This document shows, in pieces, positions 55,452-64,000 of a stretch of 64,000 nt of DNA (positions are counted from its first letter, which is position 1; each line of letters starts with the position of its first letter). This DNA comes from Gaiellasilicea sp963731615. Lineage in GTDB: Bacteria > Actinomycetota > Thermoleophilia > Gaiellales > Gaiellaceae. The notes beneath the pieces are model-generated. The model had not been told where the DNA came from and made no database searches. It saw only the letters and a list, made by a program, of their open reading frames with translations. The position numbers and the translations under genes are program-made. The DNA is taken from positions 62,001 through 126,000 of the forward strand of contig CAVSWD010000001.1 in NCBI GenBank assembly GCA_963731615.1, given 5' to 3'.

Positions 55452-56459
55452 GTGGCCACGCGCGTTCGTTTTGCCCCCAGCCCGACCGGCTCCCTGCACC
55501 TCGGCAGCGCCCTCTCGGCGGTCGTGAACCGGCGCCGAGGAGACTGGTTGCTGCTGCGGATCGACGACACCGACAGTTCGCGTGAGGTCGCAGGCTCGCT
55601 CGATGCGATTCTCGTCGACTTGGAGTGGCTCGGCCTGCCCTGGAACGACGGGCCGGCGCGGCAAAGCGAGCGTGCTGACCGACATCGTGAGGCGGCGGTC
55701 TCCGTGGGCAAGCCCGACGCCGACGGCTCGCTTCGCTTCGGCCGGACGACGCTCCTGCGTCCGGACGGCACCCCGACCTACCATCTGTCGAGCGTGGTCG
55801 ACGATCACGACTTCGAGATCACGCACGTGATCCGGGGGGCCGACCACCGCTCGAACACAGAGCTGCAGCGCGAGCTTGCGCGCGCGCTCGGATTCGAGCC
55901 GCCGGAGTACGTCCATCACGGGCTGCTGCTCGGATCCGACGGCAAGAAGCTGGCGAAGAGGGCCGGAGCGCCCACGCTCGCCGCCTACCGTGAGGCCGGT
56001 GTGCCGGCCGAGGCGCTGCGGGCATACCTCGAGGAGCTCGGCGAGCCGGCGCACGACGTCCATCTGGACGAGCCGCGCATCCGCCGCCTCGCGATCGACG
56101 CCATTCAGGCACTCTCGGACGAGGAGCTCGCGGCGCGTGCGGGCGCGCCGCCCCAGCTCGCCGGTGCGCTTCGCGGCGCCCGCGATCTCGTCGAGGCGCG
56201 CGCGATGGCCGCGGCCATTCTCGAGCCGCAGCCGGTGACGCTTCCGGAGGAGGCGCGGCCCACCCTCGCGCGCTTCACCGAGCTGCGGTCGAGCGGCCTG
56301 GACGGCAAGGAGATCGTGCGCGAGCTGAAGGCGGTGGGCGGCGACCTCAAGGCGCTGCGGCTGGCTCTCACCGGAGCCGAGCGAGGTCCAGAGCTCTGGG
56401 CGGTGATCGCGGCGCTCCCGCAGGACGAGGCGCTGAGACGGGTCGATGCGGCTCTATAG
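55452..56459 (+). CDS. gltX: glutamyl-tRNA synthetase, compact form
   Basis: A 335-residue class I enzyme with the HIGH-equivalent FAPSPTGSLHLGS at residues 6-18, LRIDDTDSSREV, HVIRGADHRSNTELQRELARAL and the KMSKS-equivalent SDGKKLAKR near 175. The C-terminal anticodon-binding part is short but ends in a GltX-like KALRLALTGAERGPELWAVIAALP. Length lies between GluRS (about 470) and Glu-Q-RS (about 300). It overlaps cysS by 14 nt. Whether it is the main GluRS depends on the rest of the genome; no other gltX is seen here. Confidence 0.85.
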   Translation: MATRVRFAPSPTGSLHLGSALSAVVNRRRGDWLLLRIDDTDSSREVAGSLDAILVDLEWLGLPWNDGPARQSERADRHREAAVSVGKPDADGSLRFGRTTLLRPDGTPTYHLSSVVDDHDFEITHVIRGADHRSNTELQRELARALGFEPPEYVHHGLLLGSDGKKLAKRAGAPTLAAYREAGVPAEALRAYLEELGEPAHDVHLDEPRIRRLAIDAIQALSDEELAARAGAPPQLAGALRGARDLVEARAMAAAILEPQPVTLPEEARPTLARFTELRSSGLDGKEIVRELKAVGGDLKALRLALTGAERGPELWAVIAALPQDEALRRVDAAL

Positions 56460-57717
56460 CACCCTCGCCCGAGACCTCGTCGAGCTGCCCGAACCGCCGG
56501 GGCCGATCGGCATGTACGTCTGCGGCCCGACCGTCTACGCGCGAGCGCATTTCGGCAACGCGCGACCGTACGTGATTGCGTCCTGGGTCGCACGCTGGCT
56601 GCGCTTGTGCGGCCACCAGGTCACGCTCGTCCACAACATCACGGACGTCAACGACAAGATCTACGAGGCCGCGCCCGACGCGAGCGCCGAGCTCGCCGCG
56701 CGCGCGACCGCCTGGTACCTGGAAGATGTCGGCCGCTTTGGCCTCGACGAGGTCGACCACTTTCCCAAGGTCACCGAGTCGATGGCAGAGATCGTCGCGT
56801 TCATTGCAGAGTTGATCGAGCTCGGCTTCGCGTACGAGGTCGACGGCGATGTCTACTTCCGGGTCGCAAAGCAGGCCGACTACGGCCGCCTTTCCGGCCA
56901 GCGACCCGACCAGGTCGAGGAGCAAGAGCCGAATCCGCGCAAAGAGGATTCGCGCGACTTCGCGCTCTGGAAGGCGAACAAGCCCGGCGAGGACACGTGG
57001 TGGGAGTCGCCCTGGGGCCGGGGCAGGCCGGGTTGGCACATCGAGTGCTCCGCGATGGCCCAGAAGCTCCTCGGTCCCGCATTTGAGATCCACGGCGGCG
57101 GGCTCGATCTCGTCTTCCCCCACCACGAGAACGAGCTTGCCCAGTCGAATGCGCTCGGCCACGAGTTCGCCCACGTCTGGATGCACAACGGGATGCTCCG
57201 CATGACCGGGGAGAAGATGTCCAAGTCGCTCGGCAACATCGCGCCGATGAACGAAGTGCTCGACGAGTGGGGACGCGAGACGGCGCTTGTCTATTACCTC
57301 ACCGGGCACTGGCGCAGCCCGATCGACTTTTCGGACGAGCGCATGGCGGAGGCAGCTGCTCGCGCGGAGGGTTTCCGAGAGGTGTTCCGCAACCCCTCCC
57401 TGCCGGCGAGTGGTGACGCGTGGGGCCGCTTCGAAGCAGCGCTGGCGGACGACTTCAACACGCCTGATGCTCTCGCGTTGATGCACGAATGGCGAGACCA
57501 CGACCTGCTTCGGCGCGCGCTCGATGTCTTTGGCCTGGCGACGCTCGCCGAACAGGAGGATGCGCCCTCCGAAATGCATGCGCTGGCGGCCGGACGGCAG
57601 GAAGCGCGTGCGGCGAAGGACTTCGAGCGCGCCGACGAGTTGCGGGAGCAGATCGAGGCGGCCGGCTGGGACGTGCGAGACGACCCGGACGGCTACAGGC
57701 TCGTCCCCAGGCAGTGA
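56446..57717 (+). CDS. cysS: cysteinyl-tRNA synthetase
   Basis: Charges tRNA-Cys. The 423-residue class I enzyme has the zinc ligand and HIGH region in MYVCGPTVYARAHFGNARPYV, LVHNITDVNDKIYEAAPD, GWHIECSAM and VFPHHENELAQS (zinc ligands), and KMSKSLGN near residue 260. The C-terminal DALR/anticodon region is compact. It is translated from within the end of gltX. Its stop overlaps the rlmB start (GTGA). Confidence 0.95.
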   Translation: MRLYSTLARDLVELPEPPGPIGMYVCGPTVYARAHFGNARPYVIASWVARWLRLCGHQVTLVHNITDVNDKIYEAAPDASAELAARATAWYLEDVGRFGLDEVDHFPKVTESMAEIVAFIAELIELGFAYEVDGDVYFRVAKQADYGRLSGQRPDQVEEQEPNPRKEDSRDFALWKANKPGEDTWWESPWGRGRPGWHIECSAMAQKLLGPAFEIHGGGLDLVFPHHENELAQSNALGHEFAHVWMHNGMLRMTGEKMSKSLGNIAPMNEVLDEWGRETALVYYLTGHWRSPIDFSDERMAEAAARAEGFREVFRNPSLPASGDAWGRFEAALADDFNTPDALALMHEWRDHDLLRRALDVFGLATLAEQEDAPSEMHALAAGRQEARAAKDFERADELREQIEAAGWDVRDDPDGYRLVPRQ

Positions 57718-58418
57718 ACCGGGAGCAGGTCTACGGCCGCCGGCCGGTCCGCGAGGTTCTGCGCGGCCCGCGGGAGGCGCTCGAGTTATGGGCGACCGAG
57801 CGTGCCGTGGCGGCCGAACCGTGGCTTCAGGACGGTCTGCGCGTCCAGATCAAGCCGGATCGGGAGCTCAGCGAGGCGGCCGGGACCCGCGACCACCAGG
57901 GCTTGCTGGCGTGGTGCGAGCCGTACCGCTACGCGGATGCGCACGAGCTCGCCGCCGGCGACCTGCCTCTCCTCGCCTGTCTCGACCAGGTCACGGACCC
58001 ACGCAATCTCGGCGCGGTGATCCGAAGTGCCGAGGGAGCGGGGGCCACGGGAGTGGTCGTGCCCGCGCACGGCTCTGCGCTCGTGACGCCCGCCGTGTGC
58101 CGCGCATCCGCAGGTGCAGTCGAGCATCTGCCGGTGGCGGTCGTCCCCAATCTCGCCCGCTATCTGAACGAGATCAAGCGTGGAGAACTGTGGATCTACG
58201 CGGCAGCGGCGGAGGCCGAGCAGAGCATGTGGGAGGCCGACCTGACCGGAGGGCTGGCGCTCGTGTTCGGGGCCGAAGGGAAGGGTGTGCGGCCGCTCGT
58301 CCGCCGAGCCTGCGACGCGACTGTGTCGATTCCGCTTTCGGGCCGCGTCGCGTCGCTCAACGTCAGCGTCGCGGCTGCCCTGCTCCTCTACGAGGCGCGA
58401 CGACGGCGCGATGGCTGA
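57714..58418 (+). CDS. rlmB: TrmH-family rRNA 2'-O-methyltransferase (RlmB-like)
   Basis: A 234-residue SPOUT methyltransferase. The N-terminal YGRRPVREVLRG substrate domain is followed by motif 1 DQVTDPRNLGAVIRSAEGAGATGVV, motif 2 LALVFGAEGKGVRPLV and motif 3 IPLSGRVASLNVSVAAALLLYE, which form the SAM-binding knot. It probably methylates 23S rRNA G2251. GTG start overlaps the cysS stop. The order cysS-rlmB-yacP-sigH is conserved in gram-positive bacteria. Confidence 0.92.
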   Translation: MNREQVYGRRPVREVLRGPREALELWATERAVAAEPWLQDGLRVQIKPDRELSEAAGTRDHQGLLAWCEPYRYADAHELAAGDLPLLACLDQVTDPRNLGAVIRSAEGAGATGVVVPAHGSALVTPAVCRASAGAVEHLPVAVVPNLARYLNEIKRGELWIYAAAAEAEQSMWEADLTGGLALVFGAEGKGVRPLVRRACDATVSIPLSGRVASLNVSVAAALLLYEARRRRDG

Positions 58419-58845
58419 GCCGACGCTCTACCTGTTCGACGGGCACAACGTGCTCCACGCCGGCTCCTTCGAGGATCAGCGTGAGCTCACCGACGTGCTC
58501 GCCTCGTTCGTCGCGTTGCGCGGCGCCCGCGGGGTGCTCGTCTGGGACGGGGTCGGTGTCGACACCGAGATCGGGCCGCTCTCCGTGCGCTTCGCGCCGA
58601 ATGCCGATGCACTCCTCGAGCGCCTCGCGGCCGATTTCCGCGAGTCGGAGATCGTCTGCCTCGTCTCGTCCGATCTCGCCGTGCGCGGCACGTCGGGGCA
58701 GCAGGTGCAGAAGCGATCGTCGGCCGCGTTCGTCTCCGACCTCGAGCAGACGAGGCACGAGGAGCGGCACGGCTCCCGTCTTGGCGATTCGCTGGACGCG
58801 GAGACGCGCCGCCGGCTCGAGCGCTGGCGACGCGGCCAGCCGTGA
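58411..58845 (+). CDS. NYN domain ribonuclease, YacP/Rae1-like
   Basis: A 144-residue PIN-like NYN-fold protein. It begins TLYLFDGHNVLHAGSFEDQRELTDVLASFVALRGARGVLVWDGVG; the first Asp and the DGHN motif match the YacP/Rae1 active site. It has VDTEIGPLSVRFAPNADALLERLAADFRESEIVCLVSSDLAVRGTSG in the expected positions. Rae1 cleaves mRNA in the ribosomal A site in Bacillus; that function is inferred by synteny and family only. Overlaps rlmB by 8 nt. Confidence 0.85.
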   Translation: MAEPTLYLFDGHNVLHAGSFEDQRELTDVLASFVALRGARGVLVWDGVGVDTEIGPLSVRFAPNADALLERLAADFRESEIVCLVSSDLAVRGTSGQQVQKRSSAAFVSDLEQTRHEERHGSRLGDSLDAETRRRLERWRRGQP

Positions 58846-58889
58846 ATACGAACACACGTTCCTAACAGAATATATCTTCTGCAATGCTC

Positions 58890-58918
58890 TTGTAACTTGC
58901 GCGAACCCTTGCTATGTT
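58890..58918 (+). promoter_or_regulatory. sigma-70-like promoter for the sigH-like gene
   Basis: TTGTAA (58890-58895) and TATGTT (58913-58918) are separated by 17 nt, in an AT-rich stretch (58846-58925) that contrasts with the surrounding GC content. It lies about 80 nt upstream of the chosen ATG at 59001. Confidence 0.5.
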
Positions 58919-59000
58919 CTTCCTCAACCTCAGGGTGAGAGTTGAGCGTCCGGCACGGCGGTCGCCACGATTCTTTCCCGCTATTTGCAGGGAGACCGCC

Positions 59001-59666
59001 ATGTCCGCTCACACCGCCACCGCGGTCAAGTCGGCCCAAAAGGTTCAACGAGAGCTTGAGGATCTGCAGCTGGTGATGAAGGCGCGGAACGGCAACCAGG
59101 CCGCGCTCGACGCCCTGATGCGCCGCTACACCGGTTTCGTCCGCCTGAAGGCGAGCTCGTACTTCCTCGCCGGCGGCGACTCGGAGGATCTAATTCAGGA
59201 GGGGTTGGTCGGTCTCTACAAGGCGGTACGCGACTTTCGCGCCGACAAGGAGACCTCGTTCCGCAGCTTCGCCGAGCTCTGCGTGACGCGGCAGATCATC
59301 ACGGCGATCAAGACGGCGACGCGCTTCAAGCACCAGCCGCTGAACCAGTACGTCTCTTTCAGCCATACGCCGGCGGGGCAGGACAACGACGGCGAGTGCA
59401 CGCTCGGGGATGCGCTCCCAGGCCCGTCGACGAACGACCCGTCGGTGTGCGTGATCTCGACGGAGGAGCTGCAGAGCCTCGTCTTCACGCTCGGAACCGG
59501 GCTCTCACGGCTCGAGGCGGACGCGCTGCGCTGCTACCTGGAAGGGCTCTCCTACGAGGACATGGCCGTCGAGCTCGGCTGCGACTGCAAGACGATCGAC
59601 AACGCGCTCCAGCGGGTCAAGCGGAAGATCCTGGCGCACCAGAAGACACGCGAGGTCCTGAACTAG
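59001..59666 (+). CDS. sigH: RNA polymerase sigma factor, SigH/Spo0H-like
   Basis: A 221-residue sigma-70 family factor. Region 2 has LMRRYTGFVRLKASSYFLAGGDSEDLIQEGLVGLYKAVRDF (polymerase core binding and -10 recognition). The linker is long and contains FKHQPLNQYVSFSHTP. Region 4 has LSRLEADALRCYLEGLSYEDMAVELGCDCKTIDNALQRVKRKI (-35 recognition helix-turn-helix). ATG at 59001 is chosen over an upstream in-frame start at 58914 because it follows GCAGGGAG and lacks the Arg-rich leader. Its synteny matches Spo0H/SigH; the regulon is unknown. Confidence 0.85.
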   Translation: MSAHTATAVKSAQKVQRELEDLQLVMKARNGNQAALDALMRRYTGFVRLKASSYFLAGGDSEDLIQEGLVGLYKAVRDFRADKETSFRSFAELCVTRQIITAIKTATRFKHQPLNQYVSFSHTPAGQDNDGECTLGDALPGPSTNDPSVCVISTEELQSLVFTLGTGLSRLEADALRCYLEGLSYEDMAVELGCDCKTIDNALQRVKRKILAHQKTREVLN

Positions 59667-59691
59667 CGCGGATACCATGTCCGGCGCCCGT

Positions 59692-59767
59692 GCCGGAGTA
59701 GCTCAGCTGGTAGAGCAACTGATTTGTAATCAGTAGGCCGTGGGTTCGAGTCCCTCCTCCGGCTCCA
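59692..59767 (+). tRNA. tRNA-Thr (anticodon TGT)
   Basis: A 76-nt cloverleaf with encoded CCA. Acceptor GCCGGAG pairs with CTCCGGC, the D-arm includes AGCTCAGCTGGTAGAGC, and the anticodon loop TTTGTAA carries TGT between the ACTGA/TCAGT stem. The T-loop is TTCGAGT. The T-stem (GTGGG/CCCTC) has one mismatched pair, which is unusual and worth checking. It starts 26 nt after the sigH-like stop and precedes a strong terminator. Confidence 0.9.
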
Positions 59768-59776
59768 CGAACGATT

Positions 59777-59812
59777 GAAGCCCCGTCCTCCGTTGCCGGA
59801 GGACGGGGCTTC
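59777..59812. terminator. strong intrinsic terminator hairpin after tRNA-Thr
   Basis: A perfect 15-bp stem GAAGCCCCGTCCTCC/GGAGGACGGGGCTTC with a GTTGCC loop. Only weak T-richness follows (GCGGTTCCTGG). It lies between the plus-strand tRNA and the converging minus-strand hydrolase gene, so it probably terminates both. Confidence 0.75.
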
Positions 59813-59824
59813 GCGGTTCCTGGG

Positions 59825-61116
59825 TCAGCTGCCTTCGAGAAGCGCGCGGTCGAAGAAGCCGACGACACGGCGTTCGTACTCAGCCGGCTGGTCGTAGATG
59901 CCGCCGACGTGCTTGGCGGTCGGCATCGCCCAGATCTGCTTCGGGCCCTTTGCCAGCGCGTAGTACTCCTTGCTCATGTGCTCGACGTTGCCGCCGTTCG
60001 GCGCCCAGATCACGAAGAGCGGTTGCTTGATCTTCGGGGCGACATCGGTCAGGTTCGGCGGCGGCGCGGTGCTGGAGAGCACGGCCGTCGCGGTCGTCAT
60101 GACCAGTGCCTGCGGCGCGAGCAGTGCCCGCGTCAGACCGTCGTATTCCTCCATCTGCTCCGAGAACTGCCGGGTCCCGGCCCCTTCCGAGACGACTGCG
60201 GCGAGCTCGTCGGTCTCGGCAGCCGCCTGCAGCATCAGCTCGCCGCCGACCGAGAGTCCGATACCGCCGATCCGGCCTGGATCGACGTCGGGCCGCGCCT
60301 TGAGGAACTCGATCGCGGCGAGGATGTCCTTGTCGCCGCCCCAGCCGAGCAGGTTGCTGTCGCCCTCGCTCTTGCCCTCGCCGCGGCGGTCGAAGAGGAG
60401 GACGCCGTAGCCGTGGCGGGCGAGCATGCGCGTATGTGCCCGCGGGCCGCTGCGCCCCGGAAAGGCGATCACGGCGGCGCCGTTCTTGGAGGGGACGTAC
60501 CAGCCCCGCAGCTCGAGGCCGTCGCTCGTCCGGAACGACACGTCTTCGTGGGCTGCTCCGAGCTTCGCCTCGGGAACTCCCTGCCGCATCACATGCGTGA
60601 TCACGTAGCTGAATCCGACCGGGAAGAGGACGAAGTTGAAGCGATCGCGGCGGCGACCGTGATCAGGCCCCTGCGGGTGTACCTCCACCGGCGGCTGTCG
60701 TTCAGCTTCCGGGATTGCCACAGCGTTGCGATCCCGACGCCGATCAGAACGAGGCCGGCCGGGAGCAGCAGCAGGCCGGTGTAGTCGTCGCCGGAGGGGC
60801 CGACGGTCACCGTCGTGTGACCGGCGGAGGTCGCTGCGAACACGAGCGCGAGCAGCCCGGTGACGATCGCAATCGTCGCCCGGAGACCCGCACGGCCGCG
60901 GTGGTACGCAGCTCCTGCGATCCCGAGGAGAGCGAGGGACACGAGGCCGCCGGGATGATCGACAGCGGACGTTCCAGGCTCGGGCTGGATGAAGGAATCG
61001 TCGACGACGTGGAGGCCGACGGTCGCCATGGCTCCCAGCGCCAGGGCATCTGCCGTCACGCGGGGCAACCGGATGGCGCGGGCTGACGGAGTCGAGCTGG
61101 CAGCTGTGGATTGCAT
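59825..61116 (-). CDS. alpha/beta hydrolase with N-terminal membrane domain (single frameshift)
   Basis: About 430 residues after correction. The N-terminal frame has four membrane helices (residues 20-150). The C-terminal frame, entered near 60645 where one base is missing, encodes FVLFPVGFSYVITHVMRQ and the hydrolase domain. That domain has GWYVPSKNGAAVIAFPGRSGPR, LLFDRRGEGKSEGD, the nucleophile elbow GIGLSVGGEL (GxSxG) and a C-terminal TAKHVGGIYDQP with the catalytic histidine. The substrate is unknown. It follows the MMPL gene in the same direction with a hairpin (61142-61174) between them. Confidence 0.72.
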
Positions 61117-61141
61117 GAGGTCTCCGTTCCAGAGGGAGTGG

Positions 61142-61174
61142 CCGGTGGCGCCCGCATCGAAGCGGCGCCACCGG
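61142..61174. terminator. intergenic hairpin between MMPL and hydrolase genes
   Basis: A perfect 11-bp stem CCGGTGGCGCC/GGCGCCACCGG with an 11-nt loop lies between the MMPL stop (61187) and the hydrolase start (61116). No T-tract follows on the minus strand, so it may attenuate rather than end transcription, or shield mRNA ends. Confidence 0.45.
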
Positions 61175-61186
61175 CGGGAGGTGGAG

Positions 61187-63420
61187 CTAGGACGCAGCCG
61201 GTGCCGCGTCGGCCGGAGCGGGCTCGGCCGAAGCGCCGTGCTCGAGGCGGGGGAGCCACTCGAGCCAGCTCGGCAGGTACCAGTTGCGGTCGCCGAGCAG
61301 CTTCATCGTCGCCGGCAGGAGCACGGCGCGGATCAGCGTCGCGTCGATCAGGATCGCGACTGCGAGGCCGATGCCCATTTCCTTCATGTCGATCACCGGC
61401 AGGATGGCGAACACCGAGAAGGTGCCGACCATGACGACTGCGGCGCTGGTGACGACACCTGCCGTGGACTTGATCCCGTGGGCGACGGCTTCGTCGTTGG
61501 AGAGACCGCGGTCAAAGGCCTCGCGGACGCGGCTCAGGACGAAGACGTGGTAGTCCATCGAGAGCCCGAACAGGATCACGAACAGGAACATCGGCAACCA
61601 GGGCGTGATGCCGCCGTTCGACTCGAAGCCGAGCAGGCTCTCGCCCCAGCCCCACTGGAAGAGCGGCGACGAGGATGCCGTACGCCGCTCCGACGGAGAG
61701 GAGGTTGAGCAGGATCGCCTTCAGGGCGACGACGATCGAGCGGAACGGATCGAGCATGATCAGGAAGGCGAACAGGAGCACGAAGCCGAAGACGAGCGGC
61801 GCGGTGGTCGCCATGCTGGACTCCCAGTCCTTGTCCAGGGCGGTCGTGCCGGTGACGGCGTACTCGACGCCCTCGACCTCGCCGAGCGTGCTGCGGAAGC
61901 AGCGTCGTCGCGCAGCGTGGCGAGAGCGGCCTGTGACTTGTCGTCGGTGCTCGTTCCCGCGAGCGGGATCGAGGCTGGCGACGGTGCTGTCGCGGCTGAC
62001 CTCGAGCTCGATCGGGCCTTTCATCTGGCCGGATGCGAGCGCTTCCCGCTTCAGCTCGACGATCGCGTCCTGGATCGCCGGTGTGCGGACGTCGTCGGCC
62101 TGGATCGCGATGACGGCCGGGTCGTTGCCGCCCGGGAAGGCCGCGTCGAACTTCTTCAGCGGCTCGATCTCCGGGATCGAGATGTCGTCGACGCCCGTGG
62201 TGGCCGTGTTCAGCGACAGCGCGGGCACGGCCAGCGCGACCAGGACGGCGCCGGCTGCGACAGCCGAGACGACCGGGCGGCGGAGGACACGATCGAGGAT
62301 CGCGCCCCAGAAGCGACTCTCGCCGTTCTTGCTGCGGAGCCGGCCCAGGAACGGGATCGCGACCCTTCTCGACCTTGTCTCCGAGCCTGCCGAGCAGGGC
62401 GGGCAGGACGGTGAGCGAGCCGATCATCGCGACGGCGACGACCATCATCGTGCCGATCGAGAAGGACATGAACGTCTTGTCGCCGGAGAGGAACATGCCG
62501 GCCATCGCGATCAGGACGGTGACGCCCGAGATCAGGACGGCGCGGCCGGAGGTGGCTGCGGCGGCCTCGAGGGCGGCGTGCTCGCTGCGTCCGGCGGCCC
62601 GCTCCTCGCGCTCGCGGCGGAGATAGAAGAGCGAGTAGTCGATTCCGACGGCGAGACCGATCAGGAGGATGACCTCGGCGATCTGCTCGTCGACGGCGAT
62701 GAACTGGCTCGGCAGCGCGATCAGGGCCGTCGTCGCCATGACCGCGGTGATCGCCAGCAACAGCGGGATCAGAGCCGCGACCGCGGAACCGAAGACGAAC
62801 AGCAGGATCACGAGCGTCAGCGGAATCGCGATCAGGCCGGCCGTCTTCAGCATGTTGTTGAAGGCAGCGTCGGTCGCCTTCGTCGTGGTGACGCTACCGA
62901 GCTGGTTGACCTCGAAGCCCGGATGCTTCGGCGGCGGTCTTGTCGACTGCGGCCTCGAGCTTGTCGATGTACGCGATCGCTTCCTCGTAGGTCGCCGACT
63001 TGGGGCTGGTACTGGACCATCGCCGAGTGACGGTCGTCGAGACGAGATCGGCGTGACCGGCGTCGAGCGGCGTGTCGAGCTTCCGCACCTGCGGGAAGCC
63101 GCTCGACCGTCTTGGCGACGTCCTCGATCGCGGCCTTGAAGGCCGGATCGTCGGCCGTGAGCGTCTTCGACTGGATCAGGACGATCTCGCCCTGCTCGTC
63201 GGCCGCGTTGCGGAAAGCCGGATTCGATGATCTCGGTCGCGGTCGCGGCCTCGCCGACGGCGAGGTCGTCCGTCTCCAGGTACTTCGTGCCGACCTGGCC
63301 GCCGATGACGACGGAAGCGACGACGAACGCGACCCAGCCGAAGACGGCGGTCTTCCAGTGGTTCGCGCTCCAGCGACCCATGCGGGCCGCGAGGTTGTTG
63401 CTGTGCTTCAGAGGTGACAT
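61187..63420 (-). pseudogene. MMPL/RND-type membrane transporter, multiply frameshifted
   Basis: A protein of about 745 residues if repaired. The pieces share one order: N-terminal MGRWSANHWKTAVFGWVAFVVASVVIGG; external domain KHPGFEVNQLGSVTTTKATDAAFNN; membrane block with LIGLAVGIDYSLFYLRREREERAAG and FMSFSIGTMMVVAVAMIGSLTVLPALLG; a second external domain starting LNTATTGVDDISIPEIEPLKKFDAAFPGGNDPAV; and a final membrane block with FVILFGLSMDYHVFVLSRVREAFDRG. About nine single-base breaks are inferred near 63214, 63094, 63030, 63004, 62927, 62364, 61965, 61905 and 61665. Family members export lipids or siderophores. Many breaks are in short homopolymers, so sequencing error competes with true decay. 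Confidence 0.75.
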
Positions 63421-63463
63421 GGCGTGCGGTTCCTTTCGGGTTCCTGCGGGGCGGGTGGTGGTT

Positions 63464-64000
63464 CTAGGCTGCCCTGGCCTGGGACGGCGCGGAATGCGGC
63501 GTCCAGGCCTCTTGACGTGCGGGCAGCCGCACCGGTGTGACGGCGGGTGCCTGCAGCCGGGAGGCGACGAGCCAGCCGGCTGCGACGACGAGACCGCCTG
63601 CGACCGCGTCAAAGAGGAAGTGGTTGCCGGTGCCGACGATGATCAGCAGCATCAGCCCGGGGTACGCCGCGCCGAGCCAGCGAAGCCACCGGTACGGGGC
63701 GAGCTGTGCGAGCGCGACGCCGACGATCAGGGCGTAGCCGAAATGGAGGCTCGGCACGGCCGCGATCGGGTTGTAGAAGCTGCCGAGCAGGTCGGAGCTG
63801 AGGTCGAGACCGGTGTTCTTCGTGACCGTGTCCGCGAAGCCCATGTTCGCGAGCCGGGGCGGCGCGGCCGGATAGAGGACGTAGCCGACGAGCGCCAGCG
63901 CGGTGCTGACGATCAGCGTCGAGCGGAGGAACGGAAACGCATGCGGGCGCCGTCGGTGCACCCAGACGAGGACGGCGGCGGTGCCCGCGAAATGGAGGAG
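63464..64000 (-). CDS. PAP2-family membrane phosphatase (5' end cut by window)
   Basis: At least 179 residues; the gene continues past the window edge. Several membrane helices surround the family motifs LYPAAPPRLANMGFADT, FYNPIAAVPSLHFGYALIVG (PSxH) and VGTGNHFLFDAVAGGLVV (the HxxxD element). This pattern is that of the inositol-phosphorylceramide-synthase/PAP2 branch, which acts on lipid phosphates such as undecaprenyl or phosphatidyl compounds. It lies just upstream of the MMPL gene in the same direction. Confidence 0.82.
   Translation of the reverse strand, partial: LLHFAGTAAVLVWVHRRRPHAFPFLRSTLIVSTALALVGYVLYPAAPPRLANMGFADTVTKNTGLDLSSDLLGSFYNPIAAVPSLHFGYALIVGVALAQLAPYRWLRWLGAAYPGLMLLIIVGTGNHFLFDAVAGGLVVAAGWLVASRLQAPAVTPVRLPARQEAWTPHSAPSQARAA

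Overview
The window is high-GC, gene-dense chromosomal DNA. It most resembles a monoderm actinobacterium of the class Thermoleophilia (Gaiellales or Solirubrobacterales type). This is inferred from gene order, GTG/TTG start use, an actinobacterial DUF2469 gene beside folK, an LPFTG sortase substrate and a SigH-like factor next to cysS-rlmB-yacP; no rRNA gene or other phylogenetic marker was compared. No phage, insertion sequence or CRISPR array was seen.

Layout. 1-5.4 kb: L,D-transpeptidase tail, small coiled-coil protein, lipid kinase, purine nucleoside phosphorylase, acetyltransferase, histidine phosphatase, tilS and hpt. 5.5-11.7 kb: ftsH, facing a MoxR/DUF58/DUF4129 operon. 11.8-17.6 kb: folP-folB-folK-DUF2469-coaX, then dusB, greA and lysS. 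17.6-44.1 kb: a large surface-polysaccharide region. It holds two Wzz-like copolymerases (one fused to a tyrosine kinase and paired with a phosphatase), rfbF with a nucleotide-sugar operon, six glycosyltransferases or glycosylphosphotransferases, a flippase, two Wzy/WaaL-type proteins, a secreted glycoside hydrolase, a secreted sugar-dehydrogenase-like protein with carbohydrate-binding modules, and an LPFTG protein. 44.2-52.4 kb: clpC, a secreted beta-propeller, radA, carD, ispD, ispF and two small enzymes. 52.4-59.8 kb: mutY, a queA-like gene, an SDR, a SoxR regulator, a compact gltX, cysS, rlmB, yacP, a sigH-like gene and tRNA-Thr(UGU). 59.8-64 kb: a membrane-linked hydrolase, a badly broken MMPL transporter and a PAP2 protein cut by the window edge.

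How the genes work together. The middle third supplies precursors (rfbF, the epimerase/oxidoreductase operon), assembles lipid-linked oligosaccharide (glycosylphosphotransferase, GTs), flips and polymerises it (Wzx, Wzy, Wzz/BY-kinase with LMW-PTP) and modifies it outside the cell. The flanks are housekeeping: folate and CoA cofactors, tRNA charging and modification, proteostasis and transcription control.

Points of note. Two dispersed palindromic repeat families occur. One has a copy inside a coding sequence, and the two copies differ by paired, stem-preserving changes. The other sits in inverted orientation on either side of the folate/CoA genes. Four convergent gene pairs overlap by exactly 4 nt at their stop codons. 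Many genes carry single-base frameshifts, mostly beside short homopolymers, so assembly error must be excluded before any is called a pseudogene.
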